A stretch of DNA of 64,000 nucleotides from Pontibacillus yanchengensis (GCF_009856295.1 NZ_WMEU01000005.1:186001-250000), one strand, 5' to 3'. Positions 52,717-61,998 are shown, counted from the stretch's first letter. The notes: a model not told the origin generated them from the sequence alone. Translations and numbers: made by a program.

Positions 52717-53382
52717 TTAGTCTAACGATTTTTTACAGAAGTAGAAGTCCACGCATTCCAAGCTGTTGTCATTCATACGTTGTTCTGCACCTTCTTGAGT
52801 TTTAGATGGAGGCACAATGACTTTTTCGCCTTTTCTCCAGTCTGCTGGAGTAGCAACCCCATGTTCATCGGTGGTTTTTAGTGCTTGAACCAAACGAATG
52901 ATTTCGTCCATATTACGACCAGTGGAAAGTGGATAATATATAATAGCTCGGACAATTTGTTGATCATCAATTACAAATACCGCTCTAGAAGCTTCTGTAG
53001 AGCTTTCACCAGGCATGATCATACCATATTTTTGGGCTACTTCTTGGGTGAGATCAGCGATGATTGGAAATTCAATTTTAACTCCAAAGTTTTGCTCAAT
53101 GTTACGAACCCAAGCGATATGAGAGTTTACGCTATCTACACTTAGTCCTAAAAGTTCTGTATTCAATTCATTTAATTGTTTGTAAATTTTTTGAAAACCA
53201 ATGAATTCTGTTGTACATACAGGGGTGAAGTCAGATGGATGAGAAAATAGTAGCACCCATTTTCCTTTATAATCATTTAAATTAATTGTACCGTGGGTAG
53301 TGACAGCTTCAAAATCAGGCGCTTTAGAACCAATACGTGGTAGAGCATTTACCTCTTCATTATGTTGTGTTAAGTCTGTCAT
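52717..53382 (-). CDS. Peroxiredoxin, Prx6-type
   Basis: 221 residues. The peroxidatic Cys56 lies in SDFTPVCTTEF. The conserved Arg is in EASRAVFVID. The long C-terminal extension with TPADWRKGEKVIVPP is the Prx6/1-Cys class mark. Two further Cys near the end (LECVDFYFCKK) could act as resolving residues. It reduces peroxides in the cytoplasm. A PerR-box-like sequence lies 23 bp upstream, suggesting peroxide induction. GGAGATG precedes the ATG. Confidence 0.92.
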   Translation of the reverse strand: MTDLTQHNEEVNALPRIGSKAPDFEAVTTHGTINLNDYKGKWVLLFSHPSDFTPVCTTEFIGFQKIYKQLNELNTELLGLSVDSVNSHIAWVRNIEQNFGVKIEFPIIADLTQEVAQKYGMIMPGESSTEASRAVFVIDDQQIVRAIIYYPLSTGRNMDEIIRLVQALKTTDEHGVATPADWRKGEKVIVPPSKTQEGAEQRMNDNSLECVDFYFCKKSLD

Positions 53383-53404
53383 AGTAATAACATCTCCTTA
53401 TTTA

Positions 53405-53419
53405 ATATAATCATTATTA
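53405..53419 (-). promoter_or_regulatory. PerR box-like site
   Basis: ATATAATCATTATTA matches TTATAATNATTATAA at 12 of the 14 specified positions. It is in the promoter region of the peroxiredoxin gene. Fur or Zur boxes are similar, so PerR is inferred from the gene's role. Confidence 0.65.
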
Positions 53420-53581
53420 TTGTATCCCTCAAGATATCGCAAAGACATAGGGGTATCCCCCTATACCTTAATAAGTATAATTAGTTCCAATTCTTTTAAG
53501 TTTGTTACAATATTTTATATTAACCAAAAGATGAAGAAGTACTCGGACGTCCATTAGCAAATATGGAGAGAGAAACAAATA

Positions 53582-53650
53582 AAAGCATTACTACATACCC
53601 TTAAGATATTTTCACTACTCAATGCTTTCTTGATAGTAAGGGTTTTTTTT
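53582..53650. terminator. Orphan terminator region with interleaved helices
   Basis: On the plus strand ACCCTTA (53597-53603) pairs with TAAGGGT (53637-53643), followed by eight T in total. AAAGCATT (53582-53589) pairs with AATGCTTT (53621-53628) and, read on the minus strand, is followed by TTATTT. The helices interleave, so they exclude each other or form a pseudoknot. No gene ends here on either strand. Confidence 0.55.
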
Positions 53651-53693
53651 GTTGTTTCGAGGGAAAATTGCTCTCTTTTTTTGAAAGAAAGTT

Positions 53694-53750
53694 CTGGCGT
53701 TTACATGTCTAACTCCAGCTACTAGCAAATTTCCTGCTCCTCCTTAAAAA
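53694..53750 (-). repeat. Fragment of the dispersed hairpin repeat (copy I)
   Basis: TGGCGTTTACATGTCTAACTCCAG, then TACTAGCAAATTTCC and TGCTCCTCCTTA, match the left-end region seen in copies D and E. The remaining parts are absent. Confidence 0.55.
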
Positions 53751-53916
53751 TTCTTTCTTTGGCCATTTTAAAAATGAAACGTTGATTAAAAATGAGAAAC
53801 TTTAGAGTACCTAAAGAAAGGTATATGACTCATAACAACAACTATCGTTATCAAGGGAATAAAAAAAAGATGACCCCTGTAAAATACAGAAATCATCTTC
53901 TTGAGTCAGCCTTTTA

Positions 53917-53948
53917 TAAAGTGTCCCTTTCCAAAGGGGGACACTTTA
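53917..53948 (-). terminator. Terminator of the betaine-binding protein gene
   Basis: AAAGTGTCCC pairs with GGGACACTTT around a short loop, with T-rich sequence on the minus side. Confidence 0.8.
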
Positions 53949-53968
53949 ATAAATAAGAGTCTAGTTTT

Positions 53969-54868
53969 TTACTTTACCCATTCATCAATCAAATCTTGGT
54001 TCTCTTCAACCCATTTTTTAGCTCCATCAATAGGCTCTTCGGCACCTTGTACATATTCAATTAGCTGGCCGATTTGTTGATCGTTCATCTTCCAATTTTT
54101 AAACCATTCGCTTACTTTTGGATACTCTTCATCAAATCCTTGTTTTGTAGCATGGTGAATTTTTTCTACACCACCATATGTGTTTTGGGGATCCTCAAGA
54201 AATTTTAAGTCGTATTTGGAGAATACCCAGTGTGGGCTCCAAAGCGGTGCTACAATTGCTTCTTCATTCTCTATTGCTTTTCCGATTTCAGCTATCATTG
54301 CAGATTCAGAGCTTGATAATAGTTCTAAATCAAGATTATAATCCTTAATTAATTGTTGTGTCACTTCCATCGTACCTGCACCAGGTTCAAAACCAACTAT
54401 TTCGCTATCGAACTTTTCTTTATGTTCATTTAAGTCTTTTATGCTATTCACCTCTTCTAAATAGGTTGGAACAACAAGACCTACTTTTGCATTGTCATAC
54501 CACGTAGCATCGGAGAAATTGACTGAATCCTTATATTTCTTCAAATAATTTGCATCTTGGACTGGTAGCCATATTTCTAAACTAGCATCTAAATCGCCTG
54601 TTTCTAACGCTCTCATCGTTGAACCCATGTTTAAATTGTTTAGTTCTACGTTATAACCCTTATCTTCTAAAATGACTTTCCACATATTTGTTACGGCAAT
54701 GTTTTCTGCCCAGCTAATTTGACCAATTTTTAACTCCTTATTACTTTCTTCGGATTTTGCATCTGCTTGCTCACCGCTTGCTTGCTCACCAGCGTTTCCA
54801 CATGCTGCAAGTACTGCAACCATTAAAAAAGCTAACAAAAAACTAAATCCATTTTTCCACTTGTCCAT
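53969..54868 (-). CDS. opuAC: Glycine betaine/choline-type ABC binding lipoprotein (OpuAC family)
   Basis: 299 residues. The signal peptide ends in VLAAC (Cys23), with an acidic linker. The OpuAC fold shows KIGQISWAENIAVTNMWKVILE, LEIWLPVQ, a GFEPGAGTMEV phosphate-like loop and APLWSPHW; the tryptophans (W-A-E, W-L-P, W-S-P-H-W) suit an aromatic cage for a quaternary amine. No ATPase or permease gene lies beside it. It is next to gbsR, gbsA and betA, so capture of choline or betaine is likely. It has its own terminator. Confidence 0.88.
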   Translation of the reverse strand: MDKWKNGFSFLLAFLMVAVLAACGNAGEQASGEQADAKSEESNKELKIGQISWAENIAVTNMWKVILEDKGYNVELNNLNMGSTMRALETGDLDASLEIWLPVQDANYLKKYKDSVNFSDATWYDNAKVGLVVPTYLEEVNSIKDLNEHKEKFDSEIVGFEPGAGTMEVTQQLIKDYNLDLELLSSSESAMIAEIGKAIENEEAIVAPLWSPHWVFSKYDLKFLEDPQNTYGGVEKIHHATKQGFDEEYPKVSEWFKNWKMNDQQIGQLIEYVQGAEEPIDGAKKWVEENQDLIDEWVK

Positions 54869-54999
54869 GTTAAAAAACTCTCCTTTGATATGTTGTATAT
54901 ATTTTAATGCATTTTAAAAATTAAATATGTTAAAAAAATATTTAATAAAGAATGCAAAAAAAACACTGTCTTCTTTATGAGTGAATCTTTTATATAACT

Positions 55000-55034
55000 A
55001 GGTAGTCTATAACTTCTTTATCTATAGACTACCT
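55000..55034 (-). terminator. Terminator of gbsR
   Basis: AGGTAGTCTATA pairs perfectly with TATAGACTACCT. Confidence 0.8.
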
Positions 55035-55039
55035 GATAT

Positions 55040-55594
55040 CTATTTGTCTGCCTCATTTTTCGGAAGAAATTCAAATATTTTACCACTTCTTATACTTTCA
55101 ACTAGGTCATTCAACCAGTGATAGTAGGTTTTAGATTCTTGTAATTGGTCATAGTATTTCTTTGCTTCTGCGACGATATCTTGTGTACTGTTTGGATCTT
55201 TTATGACATTAATGAAATCCTCTTGGGCTTCTTCAATGGCATCCAAGTTCATTTTCACTTCGCGTTCCCACATTTGACAATAAAACGACATAAAGGAACG
55301 GAAAAAATCCTTCTCAGCTACATAAGTATGTTTCCTGGAACCGCGTGTAAATGTTTTTTTTACCATAGATATTTCTTGTAGCTTACGAATGCTGGTACTC
55401 ATACTTGGCTTACTCATATCCAGTTCCGTACGCATTTCATCAAGTGTCATCTGGTCCTTGAAGTACATCGTAGCATATAAGTTTGCAGCAGCTGGTGTAA
55501 CCCCATATAAATCCATTGTCTCTGCAATGGCGCCAATAACCTTATTTTGGGCTTCTTCTAATTTGCTTTTGGGGCTTTCAATAGATTCACTCAT
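55040..55594 (-). CDS. gbsR: GbsR-family choline-sensing repressor
   Basis: 184 residues, MarR-like. The winged helix lies at about 45-90 (MTLDEMRTELDMSKPSMSTS, IRKLQEISMVKKT, RGSRKHTYVAE). A helical C-terminal part follows, with FMSFYCQMWEREVKMNL. In B. subtilis GbsR represses gbsAB and the choline importer until choline binds. It is divergent from gbsA across a 268-bp region with inverted repeats placed over the gbsA promoter. GAAGGAGC precedes the ATG. Confidence 0.92.
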   Translation of the reverse strand: MSESIESPKSKLEEAQNKVIGAIAETMDLYGVTPAAANLYATMYFKDQMTLDEMRTELDMSKPSMSTSIRKLQEISMVKKTFTRGSRKHTYVAEKDFFRSFMSFYCQMWEREVKMNLDAIEEAQEDFINVIKDPNSTQDIVAEAKKYYDQLQESKTYYHWLNDLVESIRSGKIFEFLPKNEADK

Positions 55595-55788
55595 AAGGTA
55601 GCTCCTTCGATTTAAAATAAATTGTGTTAAGTATTTATCAAATCTTCTTCACGAATTTATGTTAACGCGTTTAGATGAAATGTCAAATGTAAATCGTGAT
55701 ATTCGTGAACTGAAAATGCTGACTTTCCCCTAATCATAACCATTCTAATTGTTTTTAAACCTTTCAAAATTTTAGCTACATTCATTTT

Positions 55789-55861
55789 TTGACAGCCTAA
55801 AAAGGAGATGGTATTGTTAAAAGTATTAAATAAATTTTTAACAAACTTAACTAAAGTTAAG
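55789..55861 (+). promoter_or_regulatory. gbsA promoter overlapped by two inverted repeats (candidate GbsR operators)
   Basis: TTGACA (55789) and TATTGT (55812) are 17 bp apart. TTGTTAAAA (55814-55822) and TTTTAACAA (55836-55844) form an inverted repeat over the -10 and start region. CTTAACTAAAGTTAAG (55846-55861) is a perfect palindrome between the likely transcription start and the gene. B. subtilis GbsR binds just downstream of the gbsA promoter and blocks elongation, so these sites fit. Confidence 0.65.
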
Positions 55862-55862
55862 A

Positions 55863-57350
55863 ATGGAGTTGATTAAATTGGATCTTAAACTACAACATTA
55901 CATTAATGGTGAATGGGTAGGCGCGGACTCGGATAATACGCGACGTATCATTAATCCTTTTAACCAGGAAGTTATTTCCGTTGTTCCTGAGGGGAATGAA
56001 TCAGAGGCAAAAACAGCAATCGCTGCAGCAAGAGAAGCATTTGATAATGGAGAATGGACCAATACCCCAGCAACAGAGCGAGGGGCTATCGTAAAGAGGA
56101 TTGCGGAATTGATTGAAAGAGACAAAGAAGAACTGGCTTACTTAGAATCCTTGGACACTGGCAAGACAGTAGAAGAAAGCCGGGGAGACATGGATGATAT
56201 CGCTGGGGTGTTTCGTTATTATGGAGAACTTGCTGATAAAGATGGCGGGGAGCTAATTGAATCTCCAGTTCCAAACTCTACCAGTAAAGTGGTTCACGAG
56301 CCAGTTGGTGTTTGTGGACAAATTACTCCATGGAATTATCCTCTACTTCAAGCGTCCTGGAAACTGGCTCCAGCGCTTGCAACTGGAAATACGTTAATCA
56401 TGAAGCCAAGTGAAATTACACCGCTAACTACTATTAAAGTATTTGAGCTAATAGAAGAGGCGGAAGTGCCTGCTGGTGTTGCGAACCTCGTTCTTGGTGC
56501 AGGTGATACAGTTGGCGCAGAACTATCTAGTAACACAGATGTAGACCTTATTTCTTTTACAGGTGGCATTGAGACTGGGAAGAAAATTATGCAAGCGGCA
56601 AGCGTCAATGTGAAGAAACTCGCACTTGAGCTTGGCGGGAAAAACCCAAACATCATTTTTGCTGACACTGACTTTGACCTTGCTGTTGATCAAGCAATGA
56701 ATGGAGTATTCTTCCACGCAGGGCAAATATGTTCCGCTGGTACAAGATTGATTGTTGAAGAAACGATTCACGATGAATTCGTGAACGCGCTAGTGCAAAG
56801 GGTCAAAAAATTCAAGCTGGGAAGTGGATTTGAAGAGGCTACTCAAATGGGACCGCTTATTTCAGCTGAACACCTTGCAAAAGTAGAAAAGTATGTAGAA
56901 ACAGGGTTGAAAGAAGGCGCTACACTAGCAGTTGGTGGAAGTCGCCCAGAAAATCCAGAATTACAAAAAGGATTTTTCTACTTGCCTACTATTTTTACAG
57001 GCTGCACAACAGACATGGATATTGTTCAAGAAGAAGCGTTTGGTCCCATTATCACGGTAGAGAAATTCCGTGCCGAAGGTGAAGCCGTAAAGCTTGCGAA
57101 TGACTCAATCTACGGACTTGCTGGCGGCGTCTTTACAAACGACATTGCAAAAGCTGAACGCTGTGCAGCAAAAATGCGCATGGGGACGGTGTGGATTAAT
57201 GAATTTAACCTTTATTTCCCACATGCCCCTTGGGGTGGATATAAGCAGTCCGGTATTGGACGCGAACTAGGGAGACTAGGTCTAGAAGAATATACAGAAA
57301 CAAAACATGTATTCCAAAACCTTAAGCCTGAGCCTCTTAATTGGTTCTAA
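55863..57350 (+). CDS. gbsA: Betaine-aldehyde dehydrogenase
   Basis: 495 residues, ALDH superfamily. The catalytic Glu256 is in LELGGKNPN, Cys290 in GQICSAGTR, and ITPWNYP is the NAD-binding phrase. FTGGIETG is the usual nucleotide-site loop. It oxidises betaine aldehyde to glycine betaine, the second step of osmoprotectant synthesis from choline. Start is ATG 55863 or TTG 55878; the GGAG at 55865-55868 would serve the TTG better. It precedes betA by 169 bp. Confidence 0.95.
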   Translation: MELIKLDLKLQHYINGEWVGADSDNTRRIINPFNQEVISVVPEGNESEAKTAIAAAREAFDNGEWTNTPATERGAIVKRIAELIERDKEELAYLESLDTGKTVEESRGDMDDIAGVFRYYGELADKDGGELIESPVPNSTSKVVHEPVGVCGQITPWNYPLLQASWKLAPALATGNTLIMKPSEITPLTTIKVFELIEEAEVPAGVANLVLGAGDTVGAELSSNTDVDLISFTGGIETGKKIMQAASVNVKKLALELGGKNPNIIFADTDFDLAVDQAMNGVFFHAGQICSAGTRLIVEETIHDEFVNALVQRVKKFKLGSGFEEATQMGPLISAEHLAKVEKYVETGLKEGATLAVGGSRPENPELQKGFFYLPTIFTGCTTDMDIVQEEAFGPIITVEKFRAEGEAVKLANDSIYGLAGGVFTNDIAKAERCAAKMRMGTVWINEFNLYFPHAPWGGYKQSGIGRELGRLGLEEYTETKHVFQNLKPEPLNWF

Positions 57351-57445
57351 GCTATTAAGCTATTATTCATTTCTATAGATTAAGCTACCGAATTAAACTA
57401 AATAGATGGTATATGAAGACACAAACAATGAACTAATCGATATAG

Positions 57446-57492
57446 AAAAAAGGGCTTTCTGTAATTCTGATCTTATTATTTGACCCTTTTTT
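57446..57492 (+). terminator. Possible attenuator between gbsA and betA
   Basis: AAAAAAGGG pairs with CCCTTTTTT across a loop of about 29 nt. It could be a weak terminator or stabiliser within the operon. Confidence 0.4.
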
Positions 57493-57519
57493 AACCTACA
57501 ACTTAAGGAGGAACAGAAG

Positions 57520-59226
57520 ATGACTGAATCATATGATATTGTTATCGTTGGTGGCGGTAGTGCAGGTTCTGTACTCGGCAACCGTCTAAGTGAAGATGGG
57601 AAAAAGAGTGTTCTCATTTTAGAGGCTGGACGAAGTGATTATTCATGGGACCTATTGATTCAAATGCCGGCAGCCTTACCTTTTCCAGCAGGAAAAAGCC
57701 TTTATGATTGGAAGTACGAATCGGACCCAGAGCCATATATGAATGGACGACGTATTAAACATGCCCGAGGAAAATTACTTGGAGGCTCTAGTTCCATCAA
57801 TGGAATGATTTATCAGCGCGGAAATCCTATGGACTATGAACGATGGGGAGCGGACGAAGGCATGGAAAATTGGAATTTTGCGCACTGCCTCCCGTATTTC
57901 AAACGTTTAGAAAATGCTTTAGCATCACCAAATGATGATCTTCGAGGCCACGACGGACCTGTTAAATTGGAACGCGGCCCAGCCAAAAATCCTTTATTCC
58001 AAGCCTTCTTTGACTCAGCAGTAGAGGCAGGTTACTCACGAACTCCTGATGTGAACGGTTTTCGTCAGGAAGGATTCGGACCGTTTGATAAGCATGTGTA
58101 CAAAGGCCAGCGCATGTCAGCTTCACGTGCGTATCTACATCCGGTTATGAATCGTGAGAACCTAACCGTGAGGACACGTGCTTTTGTGAAGAGCATCGAC
58201 TTCGATGGTAAGCGTGCCAAAGGATTGACTTACCAAAAAAACGGACACACATATCAAGTTCAAGCAGGGGAAGTCGTCCTTGCAGGTGGTGCGATTAACA
58301 CGCCGCAGATGCTTCAATTGTCAGGTATAGGAGAGGCTGAACACCTTCGTTCCCTTGGGATTAAACCGCTCGTTAACCTTCCTGGTGTAGGAGAAAACCT
58401 CCAGGACCACCTCGAAGTGTATATCCAACATGCTTGTCCGGAGCCTGTTTCCGAACAACCGAATTTAAGTAAAGCACGCATGCCTTGGATTGGTTTGCAG
58501 TGGATGCTTGGACGAACGGGACCGGCAGCGACAAACCATTTTGAAGGTGGAGGTTTCGTCCGTTCGAATGAAGAAGTTGACTACCCGAACTTGATGTTCC
58601 ACTTCCTTCCGGTAGCGGTAAGGTATGATGGAGAAAAAGCGCCAACGAAACATGGATTCCAAGTACACATTGGCCCTATGTACTCTGATGCCCGTGGATC
58701 ATTAAAGATTCGCTCGAAAGATCCGAAAGAGCATCCAAGCATGGTTTATAACTATCTTTCTACGGAGCAAGATCGACGCGAGTGGGTGGAAGCGGTCAGA
58801 ATCACTCGTGAAATTATGTCTCAACCAGCAATGAAAACGTATAATGCTGGGGAAATCTCACCTGGACCTTCCGTTCAAACAGATGAGGAAATTTTGGAAT
58901 GGGTAAAAGAAGATGCGGAGACAGCTCTTCACCCGTCTTGTACGGCTAAGATGGGGCCTGCTTCAGACCCTATGGCTGTCGTAGACCCTAACACGATGAA
59001 GGTTCATGGACTCGACAATTTACGAGTGGTTGATGCCTCTGTCATGCCATATGTTACGAATGGTAACATTCATGCACCTGTTTTGATGTTGGCTGAAAAG
59101 GCTGCAGACCTAATTCTTGGACGTGAACCGCTAGATCCAATTCATGCGGACTTCTATCGTCATGGGGTACATCCGTCCGATGCAGGCACTGTATCAAAAT
59201 CCAAAACAAAATCTAAAGTAAAATAA
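57520..59226 (+). CDS. betA: Choline dehydrogenase (GMC flavoprotein)
   Basis: 568 residues, the normal BetA length. FAD motif GGGSAGS is at 11-17 with LILEAG at the end of the second strand. The GMC signature [20 protein letters not shown] is present, as are [18 protein letters not shown] and, near the end, [10 protein letters not shown] and [19 protein letters not shown]. It oxidises choline to betaine aldehyde using FAD. B. subtilis uses an iron-containing alcohol dehydrogenase (GbsB) for this step; the gbsR-gbsA-betA combination resembles the staphylococcal cud operon. AAGGAGG precedes the ATG. Confidence 0.95.
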   Translation: MTESYDIVIVGGGSAGSVLGNRLSEDGKKSVLILEAGRSDYSWDLLIQMPAALPFPAGKSLYDWKYESDPEPYMNGRRIKHARGKLLGGSSSINGMIYQRGNPMDYERWGADEGMENWNFAHCLPYFKRLENALASPNDDLRGHDGPVKLERGPAKNPLFQAFFDSAVEAGYSRTPDVNGFRQEGFGPFDKHVYKGQRMSASRAYLHPVMNRENLTVRTRAFVKSIDFDGKRAKGLTYQKNGHTYQVQAGEVVLAGGAINTPQMLQLSGIGEAEHLRSLGIKPLVNLPGVGENLQDHLEVYIQHACPEPVSEQPNLSKARMPWIGLQWMLGRTGPAATNHFEGGGFVRSNEEVDYPNLMFHFLPVAVRYDGEKAPTKHGFQVHIGPMYSDARGSLKIRSKDPKEHPSMVYNYLSTEQDRREWVEAVRITREIMSQPAMKTYNAGEISPGPSVQTDEEILEWVKEDAETALHPSCTAKMGPASDPMAVVDPNTMKVHGLDNLRVVDASVMPYVTNGNIHAPVLMLAEKAADLILGREPLDPIHADFYRHGVHPSDAGTVSKSKTKSKVK

Positions 59227-59238
59227 CGCTCTTAATAA

Positions 59239-59305
59239 AAAGGCCTCTTTCAAAATGTATATGCTCGTGAAGCAATACAAGTTTGATAGAGGTCCTTCTT
59301 TTTTT
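59239..59305 (+). terminator. Terminator after betA
   Basis: AAGG-CCTCT-TCAAA pairs with TTTGA-AGAGG-CCTT across a long loop, with eight T behind. Confidence 0.75.
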
Positions 59306-59309
59306 ATGG

Positions 59310-59550
59310 TTATATACTTTCAACCTTCCCTCGGTAGGCTATTCTCTGTCTTTTTTCCTTATCATCAGAATTCTTTCTCCAATTTTTTGGATTGAATGAT
59401 TTTCTGATTTTATTTGCTGCCTCTTTCCCCACCATCAGAGCACCTATCCAAAAAATCACCTCTCCTATAATAAGGCTAATCGTTATATTAATAGGCAATA
59501 GAAGATATATTTAGAAGAAGACCTATTTTATAAATCCATGGATTTTTCAT
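59310..59550 (-). pseudogene. Broken transporter-suffix-like small membrane protein gene
   Basis: ATG 59550 has a fine ribosome site (GGAGGATA) and encodes MKNPWIYKIGLLLNISS, then stops. Shifted by one frame, from about 59510, an open frame reads LLLPINITISLIIGEVIFW, then IGALMVGKEAANK and FNPKNW, ending at 59310. The second part is the conserved C-terminal half of transporter-suffix-domain proteins. A frameshift and probable loss of the first helix make this a pseudogene. Confidence 0.65.
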
Positions 59551-59613
59551 ATTTGTATCCTCCAAAAAGTTAAAACGTAAGACTTAGAGCGAACCTCCTA
59601 TGATGAAATTTTA

Positions 59614-59760
59614 TCATGCAAAAAAGGAGTTTGTTTGCTTTGTTTGTGTACGACGAATAATCGCATAAGGGTGAAAAATCACCTCATAACTACCATTAAT
59701 CGATTCCGTGTCTACCCAGACGTTAAAGAGCTCCTTCATTAGTGCTTTGTCCAGTTTAAC
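59614..59760 (-). pseudogene. Possible gene remnant
   Basis: An open frame runs after a stop near 59761 through KALMKELFNVWVDTESING and SYEVIFHPYAIIRR to a stop at 59614. It has protein-like composition but no ribosome site at ATG 59739 and is short. I do not recognise the family. It may be the end of a lost gene. Confidence 0.3.
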
Positions 59761-60291
59761 TCACCCAGGAAACGGTTGGGTAAGAAGAAAATATCAACTA
59801 CTAATCATTAACATGTAATTTGGATTGGTTAGTATGTTGGGATATTGGATTAGTTCTAGAGATGAGGGATTAATATGGAATTTGGCGGACATATGATGTG
59901 CTATTTAAGATATATGATGGCTGTTCGAGAATTTAATGGACACTGAGTACGCTATTTGTATAATTAACTCTTGTTTAAGTGTATTTACATCAAATAAGGA
60001 ATCATATGTCCGCTTAGGATATAGACTTAATGATCTATAAGCTTAAATGTTCTTACTCTCTGATTTCCGCTTGCTACAACTAGAAAATGGAGACCCACTA
60101 GGTGATGGAGGATTCGTCTTGCATGGCGAGTGCTTATATTTAAATGTTGAGAAATTTCTAGTGGGGAGTGTGATAGAAAATAATTTAATGAAGATGTGCT
60201 TTTATTTTCGGTGAGTTAGTGTATCAAAGATTGGTATCTGTTGAACTTTGCCGTGTTAAAACATACGAATATAGAAAATAAGGCAGCAAAA
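59761..60291. other. Non-coding stretch with an inverted GCGGACATATGAT pair
   Basis: No gene is seen. GCGGACATATGAT (59884-59896) and ATCATATGTCCGC (60002-60014) form a 13-bp inverted repeat around AT-rich sequence that also contains TGGACA. It looks like a decayed palindromic intergenic element. Confidence 0.5.
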
Positions 60292-60292
60292 G

Positions 60293-60322
60293 AAAAAACC
60301 TTGCAGCACAAGGTTTTTTGTT
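60293..60322. terminator. Bidirectional terminator
   Basis: AAAAAACCTTG pairs with CAAGGTTTTTT around CAGCA. It may end the M23 peptidase transcript after it crosses repeat copy G. Confidence 0.8.
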
Positions 60323-60375
60323 GTTTAGGAAACTATAAACGGGGTAAGTTTGTGGATAACCTGTAAAGTGATGTA

Positions 60376-60594
60376 GCCGCGTCCAGCTCCAGCGCCCAGC
60401 GACTAGTATGCTTCCCTCGCCTCCGTACGATAAGTTAACATCGAATCACGCATGTTTTCGTGTTGCCTTTATCTCCTACGGATTCAAGGGAGGTTCGATT
60501 AAAATCGCTGCATCGTGCAGCAATATCGAACCAACCCACGTCGTGTGGGCCGCAGCATATACATCGCAAAACGGGCGCCCTGAGCTTTTGTTCT
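60376..60594 (+). repeat. Dispersed hairpin repeat (copy G), two modules
   Basis: Complete: AGCTCCAGCGCCCAGCGACT, ACGATAAGTTAACATCGAA, GGAGGTTCGATTAAAATCGC, GCTGCATCGTGCAGC, AATATCGAAC, CCCACGTCGTGTGGG and a tail with GGGCGCCCTGAGCTTTTGTTC. The CCTAC-GTAGG module is absent. It touches the stop of the M23 peptidase gene. Confidence 0.88.
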
Positions 60595-61656
60595 CTATTC
60601 CTTTTCATCCACTAACTGAAAAGGGGTCTTTCCTAAATACATATCAGGATTGGAAGGTACATTGTGAACCCAGAATGTAAAGTGTAAATGGGGACCAGTG
60701 GAAAATCCGGTGCTACCGACTAATCCAATTATATCGCCTTTTTCGACTTTTTCTCCTGCTTCGACTTTCAGCTCAGACATGTGAATGTATTGGGAGAATA
60801 AATCCATTCCATGATCAATATAAACGGACTTCCCTGTAAGATAAAAATTCTCTGAAAGTGCAACCACACCATCATTTGTAGCTCTTATTGGTGTTCCGGT
60901 TGGTGCTGCCCAGTCAATTGCTGTGTGGCTACCTGAGTATTCACCATTCACGTAGCGAGTGTATCCAAATGGAGTTGTTCTTTCGCCTTCAACAGGTGTC
61001 ATGAATTCAGAATCAGGTGAAAATAAAAACTCATCCGCAGATTGGCTTCGCGCTTTATCAATAATTTTTTGATCGGCCATAATACGTTCTGTATTTCGTC
61101 TAATGTTTTGGTTTTCTTCAGAAACGGTAATATACGATTTCTTGAAGGTTTTATCCTTTATTGTTAATTGTTGTGTACCGATGTCATAGGTCCCAGCTTC
61201 AATGCCCATTGGAATAGGGAGGTATGTATAGTAACCTGCGCCAAATGAGGTTAGGGTGTATTCTTTGTCCTGCCAATTAATAGTGCCAGGAGAGTCGTGT
61301 CGAACTAAAATAACATCTCCAGGTGAAGCTGTATTCGGAAATAGTGCCCAATGTTTGTTCATTTCACGAATGGCTGTATCTTGATCTGGAAAATAGCTAG
61401 CTTCCTTCGATGCATCTTTTCGATCTTCGATAAACTTCATTTCTTTTGTCTCTGTTTTACTAGACCATACATCTGCATGAGCTCCAACCTTTTCTGCTTT
61501 TTTCGTAATTGTAGCATAGTCGTAGTCCGGTTTTGATTGAACGAGGGACTGATTAAGAAAAGTAAAAGATGCCGCCGTTATGATTAAGAGAGATGTTAAG
61601 AAAACAATGATTCTCTTTCCTTTAACCTTTTTGCGATTCGCATTTCCAGTTTCCAC
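60595..61656 (-). CDS. M23-family (LytM/lysostaphin-fold) metallopeptidase, membrane-anchored
   Basis: 353 residues from GTG 61656, with AAGGAGG 8 nt before it. A basic N-terminus precedes one membrane helix (about 16-34). The M23 domain lies at about 240-345: GSHTAIDWAAPTGTPI (zinc His and Asp), DHGMDLFSQYIHMS and the HLHF motif in GPHLHFTFW. All four usual zinc and catalytic residues appear present. The middle part (about 90-200) is strand-rich. It should cut peptidoglycan cross-links, or bind wall in growth or sporulation; the target is unknown. Confidence 0.88.
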   Translation of the reverse strand: METGNANRKKVKGKRIIVFLTSLLIITAASFTFLNQSLVQSKPDYDYATITKKAEKVGAHADVWSSKTETKEMKFIEDRKDASKEASYFPDQDTAIREMNKHWALFPNTASPGDVILVRHDSPGTINWQDKEYTLTSFGAGYYTYLPIPMGIEAGTYDIGTQQLTIKDKTFKKSYITVSEENQNIRRNTERIMADQKIIDKARSQSADEFLFSPDSEFMTPVEGERTTPFGYTRYVNGEYSGSHTAIDWAAPTGTPIRATNDGVVALSENFYLTGKSVYIDHGMDLFSQYIHMSELKVEAGEKVEKGDIIGLVGSTGFSTGPHLHFTFWVHNVPSNPDMYLGKTPFQLVDEKE

Positions 61657-61998
61657 ACCGCCTGCCTCCTTAAAAAGCTTAAGAATGAACCGTTCTTCTT
61701 TTGTATACATCCTTATTATCGACCATTCCACTTTATTTGTAAATGTTGGGGAACAATGAACAAATAACCTATTTTATGTTTGTGTAAACCCAAAAAATGG
61801 AAGTGAATACACCTTCGCTATTCTTATGTAAACGATAAAAAATTTTATTTTAATATTAATATGACTTAGATATAACAAAAGAATGTATAACAGGTTAAAC
61901 ACGTTATGAGTTAATGTTCTATACATTTTAGAAATAAGTTTCAGATTGGGTTATTCAGGATATAGGTATAGTAGAAAAATAAATTGGAGGGTTATTCC
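61657..61998. other. Intergenic region between divergent genes
   Basis: 342 bp, AT-rich. It must hold the promoters of the M23 gene (left) and the SpoIIAA-like gene (right). I see no clear operator or hairpin. Confidence 0.4.

Noticed and set aside
60408..60680. Open frame in repeat copy G reaching the M23 gene
   Set aside because: It translates repeat DNA and then the antisense of the peptidase gene. Similar peptides arise from copies E and H.
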